Positions 22,424 through 31,125 of a stretch of 64,000 nt of DNA are shown here, in pieces. Made by a program: the position numbers and the translations under genes. The notes below the pieces were generated by a model that had not been told where the DNA came from, searched no databases, and saw only the letters and a program-made list of their open reading frames with translations. The DNA is from Bacterioplanes sanyensis (GTDB taxonomy: Bacteria > Pseudomonadota > Gammaproteobacteria > Pseudomonadales > Oceanobacteraceae). The stretch is taken from contig NZ_BMYY01000014.1 in NCBI RefSeq assembly GCF_014652515.1, positions 20,646 through 84,645 on the forward strand. The letters run 5' to 3'. Each line of letters starts with the position of its first letter. The stretch's first letter is position 1.

Positions 22424-23070
22424 AGCGATACCCAGCCATTCTGCAGGCCTTTGGCAATGGCTTGGGTGCGGTTGCTGACTTCCAGTTTGGCTAGCAAAGC
22501 CGATACCTGATTGCGCACTGTGCCTTCGGCCTTAAAAATGCGCGCGGCTATATCGCGGTTAGATAAACCCTCTGCCATTAGGCTTAACAAGGCAGTTTCG
22601 GCCTCATTCAATACGATTGTATCGGCCGCATCTGAGCGCTGCTTACTCAGCGCCTTGAGAGTAAGTTCAGGCTGTAGCGCCAGCTCACCATTAGCCACCC
22701 GTTCAATGGCCTGAACCAGCACCTCCAGCGAGGTATCTTTTAGCCAATAACCACGCGCGCCGGCGTGCAGGGCATCGGCCATTAGCTCGGCATCATCGAA
22801 GGTGGTTAACACCAAACAAGCTGGAACCGACTGGCCGTTATTCTGTGCTTGCTGTAAAGCTCGCAACACACTGAGGCCGTCTCCTTCCGGCATGCGCATA
22901 TCCAAAAGAATGACATGGGCCTCTACGGCACCTTGCTGAAAACGCTGCAAAAAAGCATCGCCACCGCTGTCTTGGCCGCATACCGTCACATGCTCACTCA
23001 TGCTCAGCAGCGCCGCCAAGCCGTCGCGCACCAATTGCTGGTCGTCGACCAGGTGAATACTAATCGTCAA
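22420..23070 (-). CDS. NarL/FixJ-type response regulator (LuxR HTH)
   Basis: 216 residues. The receiver domain has VDDQQLVRDG and the phospho-acceptor Asp in ILLDMRMPEGDG; the C-terminal LuxR-type helix-turn-helix has LNEAETALLSLMAEGLSNRDI. The start codon is TTG at 23070 with GGAGG 6 nt upstream. It overlaps the end of the kinase gene, with which it forms a two-component system. It converges on the symporter pair. Confidence 0.9.
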   Translation of the reverse strand: MTISIHLVDDQQLVRDGLAALLSMSEHVTVCGQDSGGDAFLQRFQQGAVEAHVILLDMRMPEGDGLSVLRALQQAQNNGQSVPACLVLTTFDDAELMADALHAGARGYWLKDTSLEVLVQAIERVANGELALQPELTLKALSKQRSDAADTIVLNEAETALLSLMAEGLSNRDIAARIFKAEGTVRNQVSALLAKLEVSNRTQAIAKGLQNGWVSL

Positions 23071-24223
23071 ACCCCGCCTCCACGATCAAACCCTGCTGCG
23101 TCATAACGGCGCGAAACTGCCCATTCAGTGCCACCACCCGCTCATTCAAGCCGGTTAATCCATTGCCATACAAGGGGGTAGAGCCGACAAGATCCAAGTC
23201 TAACGCCTGTTCGCTTTCGACGATACGCAAGGTCAGACGGTCGTCATTGCTAGCAATGCGAATCCATAACTGCTCAGTAGTGCTGTGCTTTAACGCATTG
23301 GTAATGGCCTCTTGGCAACAGCGCAACAGGCAATGAGCCAATTTGGCTTGCGCCAGTTTGGCATCGGGCTGGATATCGAGATGCACGGTGACGCGCGGTA
23401 AGTGCTGGCATAAGTCGCGCAAAGCACTGGCCAAATCGATATCGCTGTGGCGCTTGTCGCTCACCACTTGGCGGATGGTGGCTAGGCTGTCGCGTGCCTG
23501 TTGATAACACTGCTCTAACCGCTGTTGCAGCGCTTCATTATCGCTTTGCTGGGCCTGACGGCGAGCGACATCCAGCTGCAAAATCAAACTGGTGAGCTGG
23601 TGGCCGGCTTGGTCGTGTAGCTCACGCGCTAGGTGAGTGCGCTCGTCATTGGCAATGGTTTGACTCAACAGCGCTTGCGTACTGTGCAGTTCGGCGTGGC
23701 TGAGCTGCAATTGCTCGCGCTGCTCACGTTCCTGATCCAATTGCACACTCACTACCCAAGCAAAACCATGAAAGACGCCGAATAGCAGTACGATAAGACC
23801 CAGCTCAGGGTTGTGCCAATACAGCCAATGAGTGACAGCAAATAGCAGCATGACGGCGCCAGCAAACAGAGCGCTCGCACGCTGCCCTAAACAAGCCGTG
23901 GTAATCGAGGTCAGCATAATGCTGTAAACCAGATAGATAGTGCTGATCGATTGCAGCATTAACGCGGCCAACACAAAAGCCGCTATCACCAGAATGCCAG
24001 CACGTAAGCGACGCTGATTCCAACTGCGCTCATTGAGCAGCAATAACGTACACAGCAGCATCAGCCCATGCAGCATGCTCTCCAGCAGCCAAGGCTTATC
24101 TTGCGCTGTTAAGTGCATTAATCGCGGCGTTGCCACCACCGCCACAGTCGCCAAACACAGCAGCAACCAAACCGGCGTAAAAAACCAGTAACGAGTGTTC
24201 AGTAATTGGTTTAAACGGGACAC
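23060..24223 (-). CDS. Sensor histidine kinase, HisKA_3 type
   Basis: 387 residues from the GTG at 24223, with AAGG upstream; a TTG at 24241 lacks a good site. About six TM helices in residues 10-170 are followed by HisKA_3 with the phospho-accepting His in TLARELHDQAGHQL-like sequence (THLARELHDQAGHQ) and a C-terminal HATPase domain (CQEAITNALKHS, GNGLTGLNERV). It resembles DesK/NarX-class kinases that sense through the membrane. Signal unknown. Confidence 0.9.
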   Translation of the reverse strand: MSRLNQLLNTRYWFFTPVWLLLCLATVAVVATPRLMHLTAQDKPWLLESMLHGLMLLCTLLLLNERSWNQRRLRAGILVIAAFVLAALMLQSISTIYLVYSIMLTSITTACLGQRASALFAGAVMLLFAVTHWLYWHNPELGLIVLLFGVFHGFAWVVSVQLDQEREQREQLQLSHAELHSTQALLSQTIANDERTHLARELHDQAGHQLTSLILQLDVARRQAQQSDNEALQQRLEQCYQQARDSLATIRQVVSDKRHSDIDLASALRDLCQHLPRVTVHLDIQPDAKLAQAKLAHCLLRCCQEAITNALKHSTTEQLWIRIASNDDRLTLRIVESEQALDLDLVGSTPLYGNGLTGLNERVVALNGQFRAVMTQQGLIVEAGFDD

Positions 24224-24297
24224 TGAGCGTACGCCTTGCAAGGGAGTGCTGACATCGTGACGTGGCTTGGCGGGCGAGGCAAGCCTGCTAAAAACAT

Positions 24298-24313
24298 CGT
24301 GACAAATGTCACG
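24298..24313. promoter_or_regulatory. Perfect palindrome between kinase and membrane-protein genes (candidate operator)
   Basis: CGTGACA-AA-TGTCACG has perfect 7-bp arms. It lies in the divergent intergenic gap, 75 bp before the kinase start and 85 bp before the membrane-protein start. A dimeric LuxR-type regulator such as the neighbouring one could bind here. Confidence 0.45.
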
Positions 24314-24397
24314 GCCACATCATGACACCTCACACTGTGGCGGCGCGCTGGGGTTGGGCACACTGGTCTTACCTTGATTCGAGCTGGAGGCGACACC

Positions 24398-25168
24398 ATG
24401 TTGCAGCACTATTTTTTCACTTTGCCCGAGTGGGCGCTGACTTTGCAAAACGCCGCTCTGTGGCTACATATTGCTACCGCCAGCCTAGCGTTGTTGGCAT
24501 TCTGGCTGCCGCTGGCGGTACACAAACGCAGTCGTTGGCACATTTACAGCGGCTGGCTCTATAGCAGCCTGATGGCGACAACGGTGGTGAGCGCTGTGAC
24601 CAGTCAAACCCTGACCTTGCTCGACCCTTGGTCGGTTAATGCTATGGCCAGCGACGTCGCCAGCGAGCACATTATTGCTATTCGCCGCACTGGCTTGTTT
24701 TTATTAATGCTGTGCCTGCTGGTGGGCTGCAGTTTATGGCAAGGCCTGCGCACCGCTTATTGGAAAGTTAAACGTCCTGCCCCCAGCAAAGAATGGCTAT
24801 TGCAAACCAGCATGGCCATCACGGCGGTGGTCGCCATGCTGGTACTGCTGCTGGGTGTCGCCAGCAATGCAATATTGCTGGGCCTATTTAGTCTGCTCAC
24901 CTTATGGTTAATGACCGATATGATTGGCTACTGGTGGCGCGCTCAACCACCGGCTTGGTGGCAAGCACACCTAGGCGCCATGATCGGTTCAGGTATTGGC
25001 CTTTACACCGCCTTTGGTGCCTTTGGAGGCCGCACCCTGTTGCAAGCCTGGGTCGGAGACAGCGCCATCTGGATGGGCTGGTTGCTGCCCAGCGTGATAG
25101 GCACCATCGGCATTAGCTGGGCGTCACGGCGCTTTCGACAGCTGCCGAAGGCGCGTGGAGCGCAATAG
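24398..25168 (+). CDS. Multi-pass membrane protein, DUF2306-like
   Basis: 256 residues from the ATG at 24398, with GGAGG 9 nt upstream. Seven or so TM helices are predicted. The segment KRSRWHIYSGWLYSSLM resembles the His-Arg region of DUF2306-type proteins, but the assignment is tentative. It is divergent from the two-component system across a perfect palindrome, so it is a likely target of it. Function unknown. Confidence 0.6.
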   Translation: MLQHYFFTLPEWALTLQNAALWLHIATASLALLAFWLPLAVHKRSRWHIYSGWLYSSLMATTVVSAVTSQTLTLLDPWSVNAMASDVASEHIIAIRRTGLFLLMLCLLVGCSLWQGLRTAYWKVKRPAPSKEWLLQTSMAITAVVAMLVLLLGVASNAILLGLFSLLTLWLMTDMIGYWWRAQPPAWWQAHLGAMIGSGIGLYTAFGAFGGRTLLQAWVGDSAIWMGWLLPSVIGTIGISWASRRFRQLPKARGAQ

Positions 25169-25206
25169 GCTTTGCTTCCTTAAAAGCTGATATATCTACC
25201 AACTCT

Positions 25207-25560
25207 TTAAGGATAATTATTTCGAAATTTCTTAGTAACCAGTACATAGTCCGTATGGAAATACTGCTCCTGAAACCATAACTGCCGCTTGACCTCGGCC
25301 AGTGCCGGACAGGAGCCATCTAGGCTTGCTATGAGCTTATTTTCATCGTCGTTATGACGTATCGCGACGCCAATAATCACGACGCTGGCTGTGGTTAAAG
25401 GTTGTTGACAACCTAGAAGATAAACATCAATTCCACTGCCGTCTTCTGCCTTTGTGTCAGGCACATAATCGTAGTTTATGGCATCCTGTATTGCTGCCCA
25501 CAAAAAATTCGCCTTGGATGCTGGCTCTGCCAGCGTTTTTTGCCAGACAAGCTTTGCTGT
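25207..25560 (-). pseudogene. Unidentified gene remnant lacking a start
   Basis: The frame is open from an upstream TAA at 25561-25563 to the stop at 25207 and gives about 117 residues that look protein-like (WQKTLAEPASKANFLWAAIQ and VVIIGVAIRHNDDENK), but it has no ATG; the only possible start is a TTG at 25503, without a binding site. This suggests the 5' end of a gene was lost. I do not recognise the family. It adjoins other broken genes. Confidence 0.4.
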
Positions 25561-25622
25561 TTAACACTCGCAATAAAGCAGGGTTATTTTTCAACACCTT
25601 TGCGTACTGAATGGTTTCAGTA

Positions 25623-26126
25623 TCAGCTCAGCAGGTACACAAAGCCAATGCCTTCATAATGGCCAGCTTGAATCTTAAGGGGATGATGGCGAACTTCTCG
25701 TGGAGCTATACGCTGGTAAAAATCATTGTTTTTCGCACCTTTAAAAGTCCACACAACCATTTCGGATTTTCCTTGGCTACCCAGTCATTGAGTCGCTTGG
25801 CAAAATAACTGTCTCCCTATTCCTTGGCCTTGATACTGTGGATGAACGTATAAGCCAAATAGCTCACCTGTGTCGGAACTGCCGTGTTGACGAGTGCACA
25901 CATAGGCCACGATGCGATCATTCAACGTCATCACCCACGCAGCTGCATCGATATGCTCTATATCTGCAAGCGTGCGCTTTTCAAACCAATCACGACTAAA
26001 CAAAGCCATGTGCTCGGTCGTCATTAAATCGACAAAGTCATTTTGCCAGGCTGCTGCCACCACCTTGGCAATAGCCCTTGCGTTAGCAGGCTCAGCTTCA
26101 CACATCATTGCCTTGCACGTATACAT
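25623..26126 (-). pseudogene. GNAT acetyltransferase, two compensating frameshifts
   Basis: The first frame runs from the ATG at 26126 through the acetyl-CoA loop QYQGQGIGRQLF and then hits a stop at 25785. Continuing in another frame gives AKRLNDWVAKENPK, and in a third VVWTFKGAKNNDFYQRIAP through GIGFVYLLS to a stop at 25623, which is the normal C-terminal end of a GNAT enzyme. One base was gained in a T4 run and one lost near an A3 run. An intact copy would be about 167 aa. Substrate unknown. Confidence 0.75.
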
Positions 26127-26232
26127 ACTCGATCCATATCCCCTGCGTAAAGCTTAATGGCTCCTTGGTGACTTTTCATATCATTGTTATTCGTATTTTG
26201 GATTAAGGTGCTACCGCTTGTTTGAAGCGCCC

Positions 26233-26262
26233 AGGGCATCTCTAAATAATTCGGTGCCCGCT
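26233..26262. repeat. Dispersed palindromic repeat, copy 2
   Basis: Matches copy 1 (6759-6788) at 28 of 30 positions, with CATCTCTAAATAATTC against CACCTCTGAATAATTC; the right arm GGTGCCC is intact while the left arm has one change. It lies upstream of the broken GNAT gene. Confidence 0.6.
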
Positions 26263-26294
26263 TTGGAGATCCAGAGGGTGCTAGCAAATGTATT

Positions 26295-26324
26295 AAAAAA
26301 GCCCGCAAATGCGGGCTTTTTATT
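26295..26324 (-). terminator. Intrinsic terminator of the aminopeptidase gene
   Basis: GCCCGC-AAAT-GCGGGC is flanked by A6 on the left and TTTT on the right. On the minus strand it ends in six T, 10 bp after the stop codon at 26334. Confidence 0.85.
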
Positions 26325-26333
26325 AGGTTGCGA

Positions 26334-28115
26334 TTAAATCGCCTGTGTTGCCTGTGCCAACCAGTGACGCTCTGGCTCATCTAAAAACTCTGCCAGCGTG
26401 TCGTACACCTGTTGGTGATAGCCATTGAGCCAACGAATTTCATCCGCTGTCATTAGCTCTTTATCAACCAGGCGTAAATCAAACGGTGCCATGGTCAGAA
26501 CTTCAAACTCCAGCATCGGCTTTTCACCGCCCAAGCCTTCGGCTTCACGCACCATAATCAAGTTTTCACAGCGAATACCATAAGCCCCGGCTTTGTAGTA
26601 ACCAGGCTCGTTGCTTAGCACCATGCCAGGTCGCAAATCGACTGAGTTAGCTGCTTTAGATATGCCTTGCGGGCCTTCGTGCACGCTTAAATAAGCACCC
26701 ACACCATGGCCCGTGCCATGATCAAAATCAAAGCCGTGTTGCCATAAGAATTGACGGGCTAATACATCCAGCTGTGCACCTGTGGTGCCGCGAGGGAAGC
26801 GCGCATTTTGCAAGGCAATATGGCCTTTTAAAACACGCGTAAACTGCTGTTTAACCTCACCGTCCGGCTCACCAATGGCAATGGTGCGGGTAATGTCGGT
26901 GGTGCCGTCCAAGTATTGGCCGCCACTATCGACCAAATAAACGCCCTGCTTTGGTAGTTCTGCTGGCGTGCCATTATTGTGGTTGTAATGGCACATGGCG
27001 GCGTTACTGCCGGCGGCAGAAATGGTATCGAAGGATACTTCCTTGAATTTATCCTGCTGCGCGCGAAAGCTAAACAATTTATCGGCCACATCGGCTTCGT
27101 TCAGAGATTCACCGGCATGCAAGGCATTGTCTAGCCAATGCAAAAACTTGACTTCAGCAACGCCGTCGCGAATATGCGCTTGGCGCATGCCATTTTGTTC
27201 CGTTGGGTTTTTGCACGCTTTCGGCAGCAATACTGGATCTCGTCCAGCAACCAGCTCCGCGCCCGCTTGTTGCAATGTGAGTTGAGTCCAGGCATTGGCG
27301 GTGGCAGGGTCTGCCAAAACACGCTTGCCTTTTAATTGCGCAAACATGGCTGGTGCTTCCGCTTCACTCAGCACGGTAACGCCGTCACCGACGTGCTCAT
27401 AAAAACCATCGGGCAGCTTTTCAGCGTTGGTAAACCAAGTTACCTGTGCATTGGCGTCGATCAAGGCGTAGCCTAAAATGACCGGCATGCAGGGAATATC
27501 GCGGCCACGCACGTTGAGCAGCCAAGCGACAGAATCAGCAGCAAACAACAAGGCAGCATCGAGCTTGTCTTGTTGCAGTTGCTCAGCAATTTGCTGGCGC
27601 TTTTCTGCGCTGCTAATGCCAGTGTATTCCAGCGGCATTAATATGCCTTTGTGAACCTCTTCGGCTGGGCGATCTTGCCATAATTGATCAACTGGATGCT
27701 GATCTTGTGCCACCAGCTCAATGCCTGCTTTGTCCAGCGTATCGCGCAAACGATTAAAACTATTCAGGCTAAACATACGGCTATCAATGCCCACCTTGGC
27801 ACCCGCCGCCAACTGCTGAGTTAACCATTCGCCGTGAGGCTCTTCAATCAGGTGGCGGTATTCAAAGGCGTCGGCGTCTACCTGTTGGCGCACCTGTACT
27901 GTGTAGCGGCCATCCACAAACATAGAAGCCTTATCCGCCAAGACCACCGCAGCACCGGCAGAGCCGGTAAAGCCCGTTAGCCAGTGCAAGCGCTGGTTGC
28001 GCGCGGGCACGTACTCACTCAGGTACTCATCAAAGGTGGCCACAACGTAGGCATCGAGGCCTTGCTCAGCCATGATCTCGCGGATCTGGCCCAAGCGTTC
28101 GAGGGTCTGAGACAT
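26334..28115 (-). CDS. Xaa-Pro aminopeptidase, M24B family (long form)
   Basis: 593 residues from the ATG at 28115, with AGGA 8 nt upstream. The protein has two creatinase-type N-terminal domains and a C-terminal pita-bread domain with metal ligands in VDSGGQYLDGTTDITRT (two Asp), GHGVGAYLSVHEG (His) and SNEPGYYKAG plus YGIRCENLIMV (two Glu). It releases N-terminal residues preceding proline in the cytoplasm, using divalent metal. The length is that of the long eukaryote-like subgroup, not of E. coli PepP. Followed by a terminator. Confidence 0.92.
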   Translation of the reverse strand: MSQTLERLGQIREIMAEQGLDAYVVATFDEYLSEYVPARNQRLHWLTGFTGSAGAAVVLADKASMFVDGRYTVQVRQQVDADAFEYRHLIEEPHGEWLTQQLAAGAKVGIDSRMFSLNSFNRLRDTLDKAGIELVAQDQHPVDQLWQDRPAEEVHKGILMPLEYTGISSAEKRQQIAEQLQQDKLDAALLFAADSVAWLLNVRGRDIPCMPVILGYALIDANAQVTWFTNAEKLPDGFYEHVGDGVTVLSEAEAPAMFAQLKGKRVLADPATANAWTQLTLQQAGAELVAGRDPVLLPKACKNPTEQNGMRQAHIRDGVAEVKFLHWLDNALHAGESLNEADVADKLFSFRAQQDKFKEVSFDTISAAGSNAAMCHYNHNNGTPAELPKQGVYLVDSGGQYLDGTTDITRTIAIGEPDGEVKQQFTRVLKGHIALQNARFPRGTTGAQLDVLARQFLWQHGFDFDHGTGHGVGAYLSVHEGPQGISKAANSVDLRPGMVLSNEPGYYKAGAYGIRCENLIMVREAEGLGGEKPMLEFEVLTMAPFDLRLVDKELMTADEIRWLNGYHQQVYDTLAEFLDEPERHWLAQATQAI

Positions 28116-28330
28116 GGTTATAGTCCTGTTAATCGATACCTCATCCATTCTACAGAGACTGCGGCCAAAAGGTAGCCAGGAAACAGTGTGTATTGGCCAC
28201 GGTGGCAGCAAGGAATACACTCTCATTTTGCGCTTAAACTCGTGTCAGAAACGCAGCAGGTTGTGATGCACAGTTCATAGCATCGCTATGCTTGTGGCTT
28301 TATAGCGCCAATAGAAAACTAAGGACTTTT

Positions 28331-29000
28331 GTGAAATACACCAGCATTATCTTCGACTTTGGCAACACCCTCGCCCAATCTTCCTCCCTAGCCTCTGCCC
28401 TGGCTCGGGTACTGGCACATGAGCAGGCAATAAATATTGGTCATGCCATTGAAAAAAATTCTTGAACTCTATCGGCCAGAACAGCAGCAACAACCCAATT
28501 GGGTCGATACCTGGAAAGATTGCTTTGCGGATGCTGGCGTAGACTTGAGCGAACGCTTAGGCCGCGAGCACCTCAGCGAGTGTTGTCGTGCTAACGAGAC
28601 CTTCGTTGATGTTGAGCACTTGCTACAACAATTAAAAGAGCGCAGTTTTCGTTTAGGGTTGTTATCAAACGCGACTGGGCCTGGTGATATTTTTCAGCAA
28701 GATTTAGAGAGTCGAGGTCTTGCCCAGTATTATGATGCTGTGGTGTGGTCCTGTGATATCGGTTATCGCAAACCCTACCATGCAGCCTTCAACATCGCAC
28801 TGCAAAAACTACAGGCTAATGCCGCCACGACCCTAATGGTCGGAGATTCCGAAATTGCCGATATTCAAGGCGCGCGTCAATTGGGCATGGATACCGCCTT
28901 AGTTTGCAACGCCTTCCACTCGAACAGTGAGGCAGAGTACCAAGAGTCACCACAGCAGCGATATAACGATGTGTTAGCTATTACTGACCAACGCCTGTGA
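28331..29000 (+). pseudogene. HAD-superfamily hydrolase, single frameshift in an A7 run
   Basis: A GTG at 28331, 5 nt after GGAC, begins KYTSIIFDFGNTLAQSS, which is HAD motif I with its nucleophile Asp. This frame stops just after the A7 run at 28452-28458. The other frame carries the rest of the enzyme to 29000: motif II LLSNATG, the Lys in GYRKPYHAAF and motif IV VGDSEIADIQGA. Removing one A joins them into a complete protein of about 222 aa. It may be a true pseudogene, an assembly error, or a gene rescued by slippage on A7. Confidence 0.75.
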
Positions 29001-29024
29001 ATACCACGCAAAAAGCCTATGAGT

Positions 29025-29270
29025 TTAACTTAAGGGCTTTTCCAGCTCTTGCAGGCTGTAGTTCATTTCATCCAGCTTCTCGTTTAGCAGTTGCTGGGCG
29101 TCAAACAAACCTTGGTTGTAAAAGTGGCCGCCGAGCTCATTGACAAAAAAATCAATTAAGAACTCGGCCTCAAAACCACCAATATCACTTTGCATTTCAC
29201 GCTCAAAATAGCTTTTAACACGGGCTACCATGTCTTGCTTTTGTTGTGCCGATAGCTGTAGCTCTTTCAC
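29025..29270 (-). CDS. DUF2164 family small protein
   Basis: 81 residues. VKSYFEREMQSDIGGFEAEF and FFVNELGGHFYNQGLFDA match the conserved pattern of DUF2164 proteins, small cytoplasmic proteins of unknown role. The start overlaps the stop of the GNAT gene by 4 bp, so the two are co-translated. Confidence 0.75.
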   Translation of the reverse strand: MKELQLSAQQKQDMVARVKSYFEREMQSDIGGFEAEFLIDFFVNELGGHFYNQGLFDAQQLLNEKLDEMNYSLQELEKPLS

Positions 29271-29719
29271 GACAACACCTCAGTTTGCGGTTTATTCTGA
29301 TAGATATCTGGTTTATATATCTGCATCAGGGTTTCAGGCTTATCCACAAAGCCAAAGCCAAACTGTTGATATAAACCATGGGCGTCTGAGGTGGCTAAGG
29401 TAAAACGACGCACATCAGCGACGCTCGGGTGGGCCATGACTTGCTGCATCAACAGCTTTGAAATACCCAGTCCGCGATAGTCTGGCCATACCACAACATC
29501 AACTAGGTTGGCAAAAGTAGCATGATCAGTAATGAGGCGACAAAAAGCCACTTGCTCGCCCTCAACATAGCCACCGATGCACACAGAATGGGCGATGCTT
29601 TTGGCCACTGTCGCTTTCGATATACCCTGTGCCCAGCTGCTATGGTGCGTTAAAAAGAGATGAATTTTATCTACATTTAAACGCGCTTGATCATCGCTAA
29701 ACTCAACGTCGACCATCAT
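29267..29719 (-). CDS. GNAT family N-acetyltransferase
   Basis: 150 residues, intact. The acetyl-CoA motif is seen in VVVWPDYRGLGISKLLMQQV and the C-terminal strand region in HGLYQQFGFGFVDKP. The start has two adjacent ATG codons (29719, 29716). Unlike its neighbours on both sides it shows no frame damage. Substrate unknown. Confidence 0.82.
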   Translation of the reverse strand: MMVDVEFSDDQARLNVDKIHLFLTHHSSWAQGISKATVAKSIAHSVCIGGYVEGEQVAFCRLITDHATFANLVDVVVWPDYRGLGISKLLMQQVMAHPSVADVRRFTLATSDAHGLYQQFGFGFVDKPETLMQIYKPDIYQNKPQTEVLS

Positions 29720-29791
29720 GCACTCCAGCTCATTCTAGATGCCACCAGCATACCTCGATATTGCCAACACTGGATAGTTGGGCAAACAGAA

Positions 29792-30494
29792 TTACTTTGG
29801 CAGCGCAGCCAGTTTTTGAATATAACTATAAGGCTGAAAGCCCAACGATTCACATAAACGAATAGAAGCGCCATTGTCGCGATTGGTGCGATAGCGCACC
29901 ACTCTCTTTCGGGCTTTAGCCTTCATCAACCAAATGAGCTAGCAATGCTTGGCCAATGCGCAGTTGTCGATACTCAGGTTTGACCACAATCGATAAGGAT
30001 TCAAAGGGTTCCTGACCACAATAGGACGCCAACATGCCAGCGATCTGCTCATCCATCATAACGGCATAAAAGCAGTCAGAGTCGATATCAAAATCGGCTT
30101 TGACAATGTCTTTATGCTCGCAGCTATCGATAAAGGCTTGTATCTCCGCGGTATTTTCAGCCAAGTTCAGTTCACGAATCACTAACGAATGATCCACAGA
30201 GGCCCTGTCGTTAAACAAATAATAATCAACATCATCAATATAGATTTCGTATTTGTCTTTAGGTGCCTGATCAAGCAAGCCCTGCAGTGATGTTAGCTTC
30301 TGCTCCAGGATGGTTGCACGGACACTGTCGCGACAACTTACTAAGGTCTGCTGCGGGGAGTGATAGATAAACGCCAAATCATGCTCGTCGTCACAGCAGA
30401 ACAAATTATCTGCCAACAGATAGCCACCGCTCTTTTGCTCAATGCCCATGCGCTGACGCCAGCAGGCATCAATAACTTCAGGTGTTATTGTCAT
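29792..30494 (-). pseudogene. GNAT acetyltransferase, one frameshift near the C-terminus
   Basis: The open frame from 30494 reaches the acetyl-CoA loop VKPEYRQLRIGQALLAHLVDE and then stops at 29916. Dropping one G from the GG pair at about 29921 restores AKARKRVVRYRTNRDNGASI and GFQPYSYIQKLAALPK, the expected GNAT C-terminus, ending at 29792. The full protein would be about 233 aa with an N-terminal extra region. Probably a recent pseudogene. Confidence 0.72.
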
Positions 30495-30616
30495 AGTTTC
30501 TTCCTTGGATTATGTGCGGTTCAGCTGCCACTGCTCATAAAAGATAACGACAGAGCAATAACTGAGTTTATTGTGAGCATGATACCACAGCTAAAATATC
30601 GACTAACTGTGGTTGT

Positions 30617-31065
30617 TCAATTGCAATAAATAGTTTTGAACGGCCCATTGATGCCTTGATGCAGCAAGGTTTTGCCATCAGCCAAATCTATTTTGATCAC
30701 CTCATGCTCGCCATAGTTATCTAGCTGAATTAATTCACATTCATAAAAATGCATAAAGCAGGCATGGCTAAGGCCTGTTCAAGTGGAGTCAAAATACTGC
30801 ATACACTGCCCCAGTGCACGACGTGGTTGGAAGTGATAGCCACATTCTTCTATAAACTCTCAGATCAAAGCTTGGCCTCTCCTGCTTTGACGCCACCGCC
30901 GGGCAGCAGTAAAAAACCATGCTGCGGTCGAACACACACCAGCTTCCCTCGCTCAACCAAGACGCCGTAAACAGCGCTTCGATGAACATAATCTTTACCG
31001 AGCTGGTAGCCAAATTTTTGCGTGGTTTTACTCGGCATAGGGCAAGACTTGCTCATCGTTGACAT
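30617..31065 (-). pseudogene. Nudix hydrolase, degraded
   Basis: The first frame begins near 31065 or 31056 and carries HRSAVYGVLVERGKLVCVRP and LLLPGGGVKAGE, the first part of a Nudix box, then stops at 30865. Another frame carries the rest: QALI-stop-EFIEECGYHF completes the box, with a stop where Arg is expected, then RRALGQCMQYFDST-stop, then HACFMHFYECELIQLDNYG down to a stop at 30617. So there is one indel and two nonsense changes. This is genuine decay, not a single read error. Confidence 0.75.
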
Positions 31066-31125
31066 TTACAACAATTAAACTGAACAGCCATTCTACGCAG
31101 CGACTGAGTCTGACCGGCATCACCA

